Source: Planctomycetota bacterium (GTDB taxonomy: Bacteria > Planctomycetota > PUPC01). Taken from it: a stretch of DNA of 5,519 bases. The DNA lies in contig PWKM01000061.1 in assembly GCA_003559755.1 (NCBI GenBank), forward strand, positions 1 through 5,519. Direction: 5' to 3'. Shown one piece after another: positions 1 through 5,519 of this stretch. Made by a program: the position numbers and the translations under genes. The notes beneath the pieces are model-generated. The model saw only the letters and a list, made by a program, of their open reading frames with translations, searched no databases and was not told the origin of the DNA. The stretch's first letter is position 1. Every line of letters begins with the position of its first letter.

Positions 1-367
1 CCCGTTTCAGGTTAAGTCTTCGACCGCGAAACACTGCCTCAGTGCAACGAGCTTGGACCTCTCGCGGGCCAGGTCTTCGAACAACTCGAAGTGGGCGAGC
101 GGGGCTTGCGGGCTGTCGGGAGCGATTCTCAGGGTGGGTCGTACGCGGGGGTTAGAGGTCCACAACGGCTGTTGGATGCCCCGAATCCTGGTGAGGTGTC
201 TGTGCCACCGTCGCCTCCAGCCGTCACAACCCGGGGCGCACCGTCGAGAGGCGTGGACCCCGCCGCGGTGCGGAACGTACTGTCCCGGCAATGCGTCAGC
301 ATCAGAGATTGGCCGCATGGACCGGAGCCCGGCAACCGGTCAGAGTTTGCCGGCCTTCCGTGGAGCG
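1..367. other. Left-end stretch with no supported gene
   Basis: I see no recognisable gene here. The region is GC-rich and stays open in several overlapping frames on both strands, which is expected by chance at this composition. The most protein-like reading is a minus-strand frame from 318 to 7 (103 codons). Its last ~30 residues look helical and charged (ending FAVEDLT), while its first half is rich in Arg, Gly and His and looks like non-coding translation. It has no Shine-Dalgarno site before its ATG. It might be the degraded 3' end of an older gene, but nothing in it matches a family I know. Confidence 0.4.
329..353 (-). terminator. Weak hairpin downstream of tRNA-Leu
   Basis: A perfect 7-bp inverted repeat (CCGGCAA / TTGCCGG) with an 11-base loop lies 14 bases past the encoded CCA of the tRNA, reading on the minus strand. 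Its place suits a transcription end or a processing site for the tRNA precursor. No T-run follows on the minus strand, so it is not a classical Rho-independent terminator and may be chance in GC-rich DNA. Confidence 0.2.
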
Positions 368-456
368 TGGTGCCGAGGGCGGGAGTCGAACCCGCACCCC
401 CATCACTGGGGACTAGGCCCTCAACCTAGCGCGTCTGCCTTTTCCGCCACCTCGGC
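368..456 (-). tRNA. tRNA-Leu (anticodon GAG)
   Basis: This leucine tRNA decodes CUC and CUU codons. Read on the minus strand, the 7-bp acceptor stem is GCCGAGG at the 5' end paired with CCTCGGC at the 3' end, followed by discriminator A and an encoded CCA (368-370). The T arm is a perfect 5-bp stem (GCGGG/CCCGC) with loop TTCGACT. The anticodon stem is CTAGG/CCTAG with loop TTGAGGG, giving anticodon GAG. A long extra arm with a CCCC/GGGG stem makes it a class II tRNA, as expected for leucine. The D arm has the usual leucine layout (GGCGG...AGACGC). A good promoter lies just upstream. No neighbouring tRNA is visible, so it is probably transcribed alone. Confidence 0.96.
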
Positions 457-468
457 CCGACGATGCTC

Positions 469-497
469 ATTAGACCTGATTTCGCGAGCCAAATCAA
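469..497 (-). promoter_or_regulatory. Sigma70-like promoter of tRNA-Leu
   Basis: On the minus strand, TTGATT (492-497) and TCTAAT (469-474) are separated by exactly 17 bases. They match the -35 consensus at 4 of 6 and the -10 consensus at 5 of 6. Transcription would begin around 462, only about six bases before the mature tRNA 5' end at 456, a spacing typical of bacterial tRNA genes. The fit of boxes, spacing and gene position makes this the best-supported promoter in the window. Confidence 0.7.
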
Positions 498-639
498 GCC
501 CATTCACCGCAGCGATAGCGCAAAGTTGAGTGCCCGGTTCGAGATGCCTTTCGCCGGCCGGACGCCGGGCCGCTGGGGCGCTTCCGAGGCCATCGGTGCC
601 GGGGACTCCGCGTTCCCGTGATTATTCCGCCCTGCCGTT

Positions 640-668
640 TTCCCATATCAGGGGCAGTCCGGTATAAT
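640..668 (+). promoter_or_regulatory. Sigma70-like promoter for the sulfatase
   Basis: A perfect TATAAT (663-668) stands out in GC-rich surroundings. TTCCCA (640-645) lies 17 bases upstream and matches the -35 consensus at 4 of 6. Transcription would start near 675, giving a 5' leader of about 105 bases before the GTG at 780. A promoter here also argues against the far-upstream in-frame ATG at 618 being the true start, since that codon would lie upstream of the transcript. Confidence 0.55.
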
Positions 669-697
669 ATCGTGTCCGTTGACCGGAACAGTCCGCT

Positions 698-755
698 GCC
701 CGGCCGGGTCTTGTGCGTGACACGATGCACGTCGGCGGTGGGGACCGGGCTTTTT
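698..755 (+). other. GC-rich leader with T-run, possible attenuator
   Basis: Within the sulfatase leader, GCCCGG (698-703) can pair with CCGGGC (745-750), and TTTTT follows at once (751-755). The enclosed bases can form two smaller hairpins: GTGC/GCAC (713-716 with 727-730) and CGGT/ACCG with a GGGG loop (736-747). A GC-rich stem followed by a T-run ahead of the ribosome site resembles an intrinsic terminator in a leader, which could attenuate expression. No known riboswitch class is recognised, and the outer stem has a long loop, so this is tentative. Confidence 0.25.
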
Positions 756-769
756 CCGTCTGTGTTTAC

Positions 770-775
770 AGGAGG
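770..775 (+). promoter_or_regulatory. Shine-Dalgarno site fixing the sulfatase GTG start
   Basis: AGGAGG is a full match to the anti-Shine-Dalgarno core. It ends four bases before the GTG at 780. The spacing is on the short side, but it is the only strong ribosome site near the sulfatase N-terminus. It places the start just before the conserved first beta strand of the family. Confidence 0.75.
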
Positions 776-779
776 CGTC

Positions 780-2240
780 GTGGCCGATCGCCCGCACATC
801 CTGATCTTCAATCCCGACCATTACCGGGGAGACGTTCTGGGGCATGTCGGGAATCCGACGGCGATCACGCCGAACCTGGACCGGATGGTCGAGGCGGACG
901 GCGTGTCATTTGCCGGGACGTTCTGCCAGAGTCCCGTATGCACCCCCAGCCGCTGCTCCTTCATGTCCGGCTGGTATCCGCACGTGCACGGACATCGCAC
1001 GATGCATCACATGCTTCGCCCACAAGAGCCGGTCCTCCTCCGGACATTGAAGGAAAACGGCTACTTCGTGTGGTGGGGCGGCAAGAACGACCTGGTCCCG
1101 GCCCAGCACGGCTTCGACGGAATCTGCGACGTGAAATACCGGCCGAAGAGAGATGTGCGCGTCCGCGATGACACCGCCAGCCGGGGTGAACCGGGCAGCG
1201 ACACGTTCTATTCGTTCTTCCTGGGCGAGCTCGAGGTGCCGGACGGCGAGGCGGTCTTTTTCGACAACGACTGGGCGAATGTGGCCGGGGCGATCGACCT
1301 GATCCGCGATCCGCCCACCGACCGGCCGCTCTGCATCTACCTCGCCCTGCAATATCCCCATCCCCCCTACGCGGTCGAGGAGCCCTGGTTCAGCATGATA
1401 GACCGCGGCAAAGTGCCCCCGCGCATCCCCACGCCCGACACCTGGGAGCGGAAGCCGAGTATCGAACGCGGCCTGTACCGAAACTATAACATGTCGTCGT
1501 GGAGCGAGGCCCGCTGGAACGAACTGCGGGCGGTCGCCTACGGGATGTGTGCCCGGGTCGACCACCAGTTCGGCTTGGTCGTCGACGCGCTCGAGGAGGC
1601 CGGCTTGTACGACGAGACCGCGATCCTGTTCTTCAGCGATCACGGCGACTGGCTGGGCGACTACGGTCTGGTCGATATCAATCAGAACACCTTCGAGGAT
1701 TCGCTGACCCGCGTCCCGCTCATCATCAAGCCCCCGAACGACATTCCCGTCTCGCCCGGTGTGAGGGACGCGCTGGTCGAGTTGATCGACGTGCCCGCGA
1801 CCATCGAGGACTTCGCCGCGATCGAACCCGCCCACACCCATTTCGGACGGAGCTTGCGCCCGCTCATCGAGGGGAAGGCGACGGGGCATCGGGACGCCGT
1901 CTTCTGTGAAGGCGGACGGCTCGAGGGGGAAACGCACTGTATGGAGCTGGAGAGCCCGAACGGCCAGCACGAGGGCGACCACTACTGGCCGCGCCTCTCC
2001 CTGCAGAAACGAATCCCGGAGCACACCAAGGCGGTCATGTGCCGCACCCGGACACACAAGTACGTCCGCCGGCTATACGAAACCGACGAGCTCTACGACC
2101 TCACCGCCGACCCTCAGGAGCTGCATAATCGCATCGGTGACCCGTCGATGGCCGGTGTGCTCGCGGACCTGAAGGACCGCCTGCTCTCGTTCTTCCTGGA
2201 GTGCGGCGACGTCGTCCCCCACGATCCCGACCGGCGTTGA
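780..2240 (+). CDS. Type I sulfatase, cytoplasmic, cysteine-type (formylglycine)
   Basis: The gene encodes a 486-residue sulfatase of the alkaline-phosphatase fold (COG3119-like), which hydrolyses a sulfate ester or possibly a related phosphonate or phosphate ester. The GTG start has AGGAGG just upstream and opens directly on the first beta strand and metal-site motif NPDHYRGD (residues 11-18). Cys54 in CTPSR matches the C-x-P-x-R signature that formylglycine-generating enzyme converts to the catalytic aldehyde. K102 (GGKND), H194 (YPHPPY) and D287-H288 (SDHGDWLGD) match other active-site motifs. The C-terminus carries the typical K-Y-V-R-R-L and ELYDLTADPQE segments, so the protein is complete. 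No signal peptide or membrane segment is seen, so it probably acts in the cytoplasm on an imported substrate. Two positions are unusual: His14 stands where Gln or Asp is common, and Asp104 where many relatives have the His of GKWH. The substrate cannot be read from the sequence. An in-frame ATG at 618 is rejected because it lacks a ribosome site and precedes the promoter. Confidence 0.93.
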   Translation: MADRPHILIFNPDHYRGDVLGHVGNPTAITPNLDRMVEADGVSFAGTFCQSPVCTPSRCSFMSGWYPHVHGHRTMHHMLRPQEPVLLRTLKENGYFVWWGGKNDLVPAQHGFDGICDVKYRPKRDVRVRDDTASRGEPGSDTFYSFFLGELEVPDGEAVFFDNDWANVAGAIDLIRDPPTDRPLCIYLALQYPHPPYAVEEPWFSMIDRGKVPPRIPTPDTWERKPSIERGLYRNYNMSSWSEARWNELRAVAYGMCARVDHQFGLVVDALEEAGLYDETAILFFSDHGDWLGDYGLVDINQNTFEDSLTRVPLIIKPPNDIPVSPGVRDALVELIDVPATIEDFAAIEPAHTHFGRSLRPLIEGKATGHRDAVFCEGGRLEGETHCMELESPNGQHEGDHYWPRLSLQKRIPEHTKAVMCRTRTHKYVRRLYETDELYDLTADPQELHNRIGDPSMAGVLADLKDRLLSFFLECGDVVPHDPDRR

Positions 2241-2248
2241 CCCATCCT

Positions 2249-2278
2249 GCGTGAACCGGGCCGCGGGCCGTTTCACGC
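2249..2278. terminator. Hairpin between convergent genes, possibly bidirectional
   Basis: GCGTGAA (2249-2255) pairs perfectly with TTCACGC (2272-2278). The 16 bases between can add a further GC-rich inner stem, for example GGCC/GGCC around a GCG loop (2259-2269). The hairpin sits between the convergent sulfatase and amidohydrolase genes and overlaps the last bases of the amidohydrolase, including its TGA. Neither side has a T-run, so it is not a textbook intrinsic terminator. Its place and strength suggest a shared transcription end or 3' mRNA stabiliser. Confidence 0.5.
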
Positions 2279-3874
2279 TGCCTCGTGGACGAGTACGCCG
2301 TCGATCATGGTCGCGTCCACCTCGATGTCCTTGATCTGCCCGGGGTCGCAATCGAGGATGGGCGCGGACAACACGGCGAGGTCGGCCAGCTTCCCCGGCT
2401 CCAGACTGCCCTTGATGTCCTCCTCGAAACTGGCGTAGGCCCCGTTGATGGTGTACAGGCGGAGCGCGTCCATCACCCCGACCCGCTCGTGTTGTGACAC
2501 CGCCCGCCCGCTCTGGGTCACCCGGTTGACGGCGAGGTGTATGCCGAGCAGGGGATCGGGCGAAGTAACGGGGCTGTCGGACGACGCGGCGGCGACGATG
2601 CCGCGGTCGAGGTAGGACCGGCCGACGAACATGTGGTCCAGCCGCTCCTCGCCGTAGTGGAACCGGTAGCCGTCGCCGAACTCGTACAGGAACACCGGCT
2701 GGCCGACGGGCACGATGCCCAGGGCGCGGATGCGTTCGAGCAGTGCGTCATCGACGATGGCGCAGTGCTCGATCCGGTGGCGATGGTCCTTTCGCGGGCA
2801 CGCTTTCAGGGCCTTCTCGATGGCGTTGACCATCTGCTCGACGGCCCGGTCGCCCACGGCGTGTGCCGTGACCTGGTAGCCCAGCCGGTTCGCATCGTCC
2901 ACAAAGGCGTCGACCTCCTCCTGGTCGAAATAGAGGATGCCGCTGTCGGTGGGGTCCGAGGTATATGGTGCCCGTGTGGCCGACGACGGTCCGCTGCTGC
3001 TGCCGTCGAGCATCGCCTTCAGCGGCCCGACCTTGAGCCGGGTGTTGCCGAAACCGGTGAGGACTCCCGACTTCATGAAGTCACGCACATAGGCCAGCGT
3101 GTCGCAGTAGATGCCGACGTACACGCGGATGTTGAGCCGGCGGTTGCGGTGTGCTTTGTGGAACAGCGGGAGCAGGGGGCGGTCGGCGCCGACATCGTGG
3201 ACGGATGTGATGCCGTACCGGCAGAGCTTGCGGTCGAACGCGATCAGGCCCTCGTAGATTTCCTCGTCGGTGAACGGGGCGCGTTGGATCATCCGGACGT
3301 GGGCCAGTTCCTTCATCAGGCCGTTGATCCGGCCCCGGTCGTCGCGGCAGATTCGCCCGCCCCGTGGGTCGGGCTCGTCCTCTCGAACGCCCGCCATCTC
3401 CAAGCTGCGGCTGTTGTGCACGGACATGTGTTCGCAGGTCCGGATGAGCACGACCGGGTGGTTCGGTGCGAGCGCGTCGAGATCGTCGCGGGTCGGATGC
3501 CGCTTCTCGGCCAGCCGGTTCTGGTCATAGCCCCAGCCGCGTATCAGCGTGCCGGGGGGCGAGTCCGCCACGGCCTGGCGAACCTTCCCGAAGATATCGT
3601 CCAGCGATTTGACGTGCGGATACCGCAGGTTGAGGCCCAGGTCCTGGACGCCCATGGCCATGTGGATGTGCGAATCGATGAAGCCGGGCACCACGCTGCG
3701 CCCCTGCAGGTCGATCACGCGGGTCTCGGGCCCGATCACGTCGGCCATCGCGTCGTCCGGCCCGACCCGCAGGATGCGGTTGTCGGCCACGGCCACCGCC
3801 TCTGTCACCAGTGCGTCGGCATCGACGGTGACGACCTGTCCGCTGTTGAACACATAATCGGCTGACTGTCTCAC
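2273..3874 (-). CDS. Metal-dependent amidohydrolase, YtcJ/COG1574-like
   Basis: This 533-residue protein belongs to the amidohydrolase superfamily, COG1574-like group (YtcJ, N-substituted formamide deformylase and relatives), which hydrolyses amide or similar C-N bonds in a metal-bearing TIM barrel. An N-terminal beta domain leads to VVPGFIDSHIHM, where H69 and H71 form the HxH metal site. Further motifs follow in order: HNSRSLEMAGV (153-163), GRINGLMKE (181-189), LKAMLDGSSSG (285-295, with K286 a possible bridging ligand), TAHAVGDRA (336-344, H338), HRIEH (366-370, H370) and SSDSP (431-435, D433 the expected catalytic Asp). The end, GSLEPGKLADLAVL, is the usual return to the beta domain. Length is normal for the group and all key residues are present. 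No signal peptide is seen, so it is probably cytoplasmic. The GTG start overlaps the TGA of the upstream methyltransferase in GTGA and has AAGGAG seven bases before it, so translation is probably coupled. The substrate is unknown; many relatives are uncharacterised. Confidence 0.92.
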   Translation of the reverse strand: MRQSADYVFNSGQVVTVDADALVTEAVAVADNRILRVGPDDAMADVIGPETRVIDLQGRSVVPGFIDSHIHMAMGVQDLGLNLRYPHVKSLDDIFGKVRQAVADSPPGTLIRGWGYDQNRLAEKRHPTRDDLDALAPNHPVVLIRTCEHMSVHNSRSLEMAGVREDEPDPRGGRICRDDRGRINGLMKELAHVRMIQRAPFTDEEIYEGLIAFDRKLCRYGITSVHDVGADRPLLPLFHKAHRNRRLNIRVYVGIYCDTLAYVRDFMKSGVLTGFGNTRLKVGPLKAMLDGSSSGPSSATRAPYTSDPTDSGILYFDQEEVDAFVDDANRLGYQVTAHAVGDRAVEQMVNAIEKALKACPRKDHRHRIEHCAIVDDALLERIRALGIVPVGQPVFLYEFGDGYRFHYGEERLDHMFVGRSYLDRGIVAAASSDSPVTSPDPLLGIHLAVNRVTQSGRAVSQHERVGVMDALRLYTINGAYASFEEDIKGSLEPGKLADLAVLSAPILDCDPGQIKDIEVDATMIDGVLVHEAA

Positions 3875-5340
3875 GCATGCTCTCCTTCTGCACGTTTCGC
3901 CGCTTTCCGGACCACTTCGTTGACCGCTCGGGCCGTCTCCGGCGGGAGCGGTTCCGGCTGATGTTCATCGAGGAGCCGTGAGGCCTTTTCGGCCGCCCGT
4001 TCGCCCAGTGTCGAGCCGCCTTTGGCCTCCCAGTTGGCGTAGTTGTCGCGGTCGAACAGGTCGGGGTAGTATCGTTCCCGGTAATGGGCGAAGGTGTGGT
4101 CGTGCTCCATGTAGCTGCCGTCCGGCCCGGTTTCGTCGATGACATCCACTGCGAGCGCGTCCTCGTCGAGCGAGGTCGGCTTGTGCAGGTGTCGGAGCCA
4201 TCCGACGATCTCGTCGCAGATGCACAGGAGTGCGAGCGAGCCGCACATGCCCGACTCGAGGTATCCGAGGTCGTGGATCAGGTTGGCCCCGCCCACGCTG
4301 TCGGACATCAGGGTCAGAGCCGCCTCGGCCGCCGCCTGCTGGTCGAGCACCTTGGCGTCCGTACAGCCGGCCAGACCGAACACCGGCAGGCGGTAGAAAT
4401 GGCCCATCGCACGGCACAGCGGCCGGTCGTCCGGCGCGGCGTATGGGCTGACCAGCGTCCGCATATCGAGTGACTCGCCGCCCTGACCGGGCGCGATGAA
4501 CGGCGCGCCCGCCCGGTTGAGCTGCGACAGGACCAGCCCGGCCAGCACCCCCGCGTTCATCGCGATGTATGAGCCGGCGAGGGTGACCGGTGCGGTGGCC
4601 CCGCCCTGGGTGACCGGGACGTAAGTGAACGGGATGTTCCTCTCGGACAGGAACAGGAGCTTCTGCAGTGCCTCCTCGTTCTGGCGCAGGCCGGTGGTCA
4701 CGTTGATGTAGCAGCAGACGAACGGCCTGTCGGACAGCTCGTCGGCCCCGCCGGCGACCGCTTCGGCCATTTGGACCGCATCGACCGTGCCCGAGAACTC
4801 GTTGGTCACGAACACGATCGGCTTGGTGGTGTGGTTCAGCATCGCCTCCATCTGGAACCGGTCGGTGACAGCGACATCGAGCTCGGTGGGGAGGAACATC
4901 GACATGACGAAGTCGATGTTGGGCAGTGCGTCGCACAGTCGGGCGGCCTCGACGACGTCGTCGGGGACCGGCCTCCGCCGTTCGCCCGTCCGATGGTCGA
5001 GGATGTACAGGCAGTCGGAGCCCGGGCCGAAATAGGTGTTGAAGTCGCGGAGTTCCAGGGCGGGGCGGCCGTTCCGGTCGAACATCCGGACCTCGCTCGG
5101 GGCGGTCGCCAGGGCCTGTTCCACCAGTTTGGGCGGGATGCGGACTCGGTTGCCGTCCGAGACCGTGGCGCCCGCCTTCTTCAGGATGTCGACGGCTTCG
5201 GGCAGGAAGAAGCGGACGCCCGTCCGTTCGAGCACCTCGAGGCACGCCTCGTGCAGCTTTTCCGCGTCCGCCGGCGGGAGGTGCCCGCAGGCGATACGAT
5301 GGTCCGGGCACAAATCACGGGAAGGCCTGTCGTTCATCAT
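3871..5340 (-). CDS. Trimethylamine methyltransferase (MttB) family protein, non-pyrrolysine
   Basis: This 489-residue protein belongs to the MttB superfamily (COG5598), whose members move a methyl group from a tertiary or quaternary amine to the cobalt of a partner corrinoid protein. The fold is a TIM barrel. Typical segments are LHEACLEVLERTGVRF (29-44), a Gly-rich NTYFGPGSD strand (101-109), KPIVFVTNEFSG (173-184), GLAGCTDAKVLDQQAAAEA (322-340), GANLIHDLGYLESGM (351-365) and the C-terminal DHTFAHYRERYYPDLFDRDNYANWEAKG (414-441). Length matches the family. The frame has no internal stop, so no amber-coded pyrrolysine is used, as in MtgB-like glycine-betaine methyltransferases; its methyl donor need not be trimethylamine. 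No signal peptide is seen, so it is cytoplasmic. The tandem ATG-ATG start at 5340 or 5337 follows a GAGG site; an in-frame TTG at 5421 would add 27 unconserved residues. It is the first gene of a two-gene unit overlapping the amidohydrolase by four bases. No corrinoid protein or second methyltransferase is encoded nearby. Confidence 0.92.
   Translation of the reverse strand: MMNDRPSRDLCPDHRIACGHLPPADAEKLHEACLEVLERTGVRFFLPEAVDILKKAGATVSDGNRVRIPPKLVEQALATAPSEVRMFDRNGRPALELRDFNTYFGPGSDCLYILDHRTGERRRPVPDDVVEAARLCDALPNIDFVMSMFLPTELDVAVTDRFQMEAMLNHTTKPIVFVTNEFSGTVDAVQMAEAVAGGADELSDRPFVCCYINVTTGLRQNEEALQKLLFLSERNIPFTYVPVTQGGATAPVTLAGSYIAMNAGVLAGLVLSQLNRAGAPFIAPGQGGESLDMRTLVSPYAAPDDRPLCRAMGHFYRLPVFGLAGCTDAKVLDQQAAAEAALTLMSDSVGGANLIHDLGYLESGMCGSLALLCICDEIVGWLRHLHKPTSLDEDALAVDVIDETGPDGSYMEHDHTFAHYRERYYPDLFDRDNYANWEAKGGSTLGERAAEKASRLLDEHQPEPLPPETARAVNEVVRKAAKRAEGEHA
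3882..3887 (-). promoter_or_regulatory. Shine-Dalgarno site fixing the amidohydrolase GTG start
   Basis: AAGGAG on the minus strand lies inside the end of the methyltransferase gene, seven bases before the GTG at 3874-3872. A competing ATG at 3878-3876 lies only three bases from it and opens a different frame that gives Arg/Gly-rich nonsense. The spacing and the conserved family N-terminus both select the GTG. Confidence 0.75.
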
Positions 5341-5344
5341 CTCA

Positions 5345-5350
5345 TCCTCA
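5345..5350 (-). promoter_or_regulatory. Shine-Dalgarno site of the MttB-family gene
   Basis: TGAGGA on the minus strand places its GAGG core five bases before the first ATG (5340) and eight before the second (5337). Either of the tandem ATGs could be used, changing the protein by one residue. The site supports this start over the in-frame TTG at 5421. Confidence 0.55.
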
Positions 5351-5383
5351 TACGCCTGACCCTGATCCGGCCGGAAGGGCGGG

Positions 5384-5412
5384 ATGTTATCACCTCGTGG
5401 GTGACGTTGCAA
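5384..5412 (-). promoter_or_regulatory. Candidate extended -10 promoter of the MttB-amidohydrolase unit
   Basis: On the minus strand, TTGCAA (5407-5412) and TAACAT (5384-5389) are 17 bases apart, each matching consensus at 4 of 6. A TG one base before the -10 box gives an extended -10 form (TG-A-TAACAT). Transcription would start near 5377, leaving a leader of about 37 bases before the ATG at 5340. The boxes are modest, but spacing and place are right. Confidence 0.45.
5390..5404. promoter_or_regulatory. Inverted repeat filling the promoter spacer, possible operator
   Basis: TCACC and GGTGA flank a five-base centre (15 bases in all) and fall wholly between the -35 and -10 boxes of the candidate methyltransferase promoter. 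A repressor bound there would block polymerase. The half-sites are short, so chance is possible. The -35 box overlaps an 8-base palindrome GTTGCAAC (5406-5413). Confidence 0.3.
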
Positions 5413-5484
5413 CCTTCGCAACCGGGCAGCCGGAGCTGTCCCTGCACCGTATCCATACGGGATTCGTCCGCCTGCCTCGAATTG

Positions 5485-5512
5485 TTGTTCCGGGCGGCAA
5501 AGATGTTAGAAT
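5485..5512 (+). promoter_or_regulatory. Possible outward promoter at the right end
   Basis: TTGTTC (5485-5490) and TAGAAT (5507-5512) are 16 bases apart on the plus strand, matching consensus at 4 of 6 and 5 of 6. It would drive a gene beyond the right edge, divergent from the methyltransferase unit. The rest of 5413-5519 shows no coding signal that I can support. Confidence 0.35.
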
Positions 5513-5519
5513 AACGAAG

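Noticed and set aside
7..318. Small minus-strand gene of 103 codons left of the tRNA
   Set aside because: Only its last third looks protein-like, it has no ribosome site, and overlapping frames on both strands are equally open; kept only as a note in the left-end stretch.
368..390. tRNA-Leu 3' end as a phage or island attachment site
   Set aside because: No duplicate of the tRNA 3' end and no integrase gene is visible in the window, so integration here is unsupported.
618..779. N-terminal extension of the sulfatase to an ATG at 618
   Set aside because: It lies upstream of the TATAAT promoter, has no ribosome site, encodes no signal peptide or conserved sequence, and AGGAGG before the GTG at 780 explains the start better.
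906..2057. Minus-strand open frame (383 codons) opposite the sulfatase
   Set aside because: It is antisense to conserved sulfatase motifs, has no domain of its own and no ribosome site that I can see.
2537..3865. Long plus-strand open frame (442 codons) opposite the amidohydrolase
   Set aside because: It is the antisense of a gene with all its family motifs; long antisense frames are expected at this GC content, and the translation has no recognisable domain.
3965..5311. Out-of-frame 448-codon reading within the MttB-family gene
   Set aside because: It is an Arg/Gly/Pro-rich shadow frame typical of GC-rich coding DNA, while the alternative frame carries the conserved MttB sequence.
5341..5421. 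Extension of the MttB-family protein to a TTG at 5421
   Set aside because: The extra 27 residues resemble translated leader rather than family sequence, a promoter candidate overlaps them, and a GAGG site precedes the tandem ATG at 5340.
1..5519. CRISPR array, insertion sequence or other mobile element
   Set aside because: No regularly spaced repeats, terminal inverted repeats, transposase or integrase motifs were seen on either strand.

Overview
This is a GC-rich bacterial window holding a tRNA gene and three metabolic genes. The signals are bacterial: Shine-Dalgarno sites, GTG starts, sigma70-like promoters and a tRNA with an encoded CCA. The gene content is a leaderless type I sulfatase, a trimethylamine-methyltransferase (MttB) family protein without pyrrolysine, and a COG1574-type amidohydrolase. 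Such genes are often multiplied in environmental, sulfatase-rich lineages such as Planctomycetota, Latescibacterota or Poribacteria-like bacteria. That placement is an inference from gene content; there is no marker gene here to fix the taxon.

Layout, left to right. Positions 1-367 hold no gene I can support. A tRNA-Leu(GAG) lies on the minus strand at 368-456, behind a good sigma70-like promoter at 469-497. On the plus strand a second promoter, with a TATAAT box at 663-668, leads through a leader of about 105 bases to a sulfatase that starts at a GTG (780) and ends at 2240. The sulfatase converges on a two-gene minus-strand unit. Only 32 bases separate the stop codons, and they carry a strong hairpin (2249-2278) that may serve both directions. 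The minus-strand unit is transcribed from the right: an MttB-family methyltransferase (5340 to 3871), then an amidohydrolase (3874 to 2273). The amidohydrolase GTG overlaps the methyltransferase TGA in a 4-base GTGA, so the two are probably translationally coupled. The unit has a candidate extended -10 promoter at 5384-5412 with a small inverted repeat between the boxes. The last ~100 bases may hold a promoter firing rightwards out of the window.

Functionally the window looks like a small catabolic locus for scavenging organic sulfur and methylated amine compounds. The sulfatase would release sulfate from an ester. The amidohydrolase would cut an amide or similar bond. The MttB homologue would move a methyl group from a quaternary or tertiary amine to a corrinoid protein. 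The corrinoid protein, the second methyltransferase and the formylglycine-generating enzyme these activities would need are not encoded here. The joint pathway and all substrates are inference. The family assignments are well supported by the motifs.
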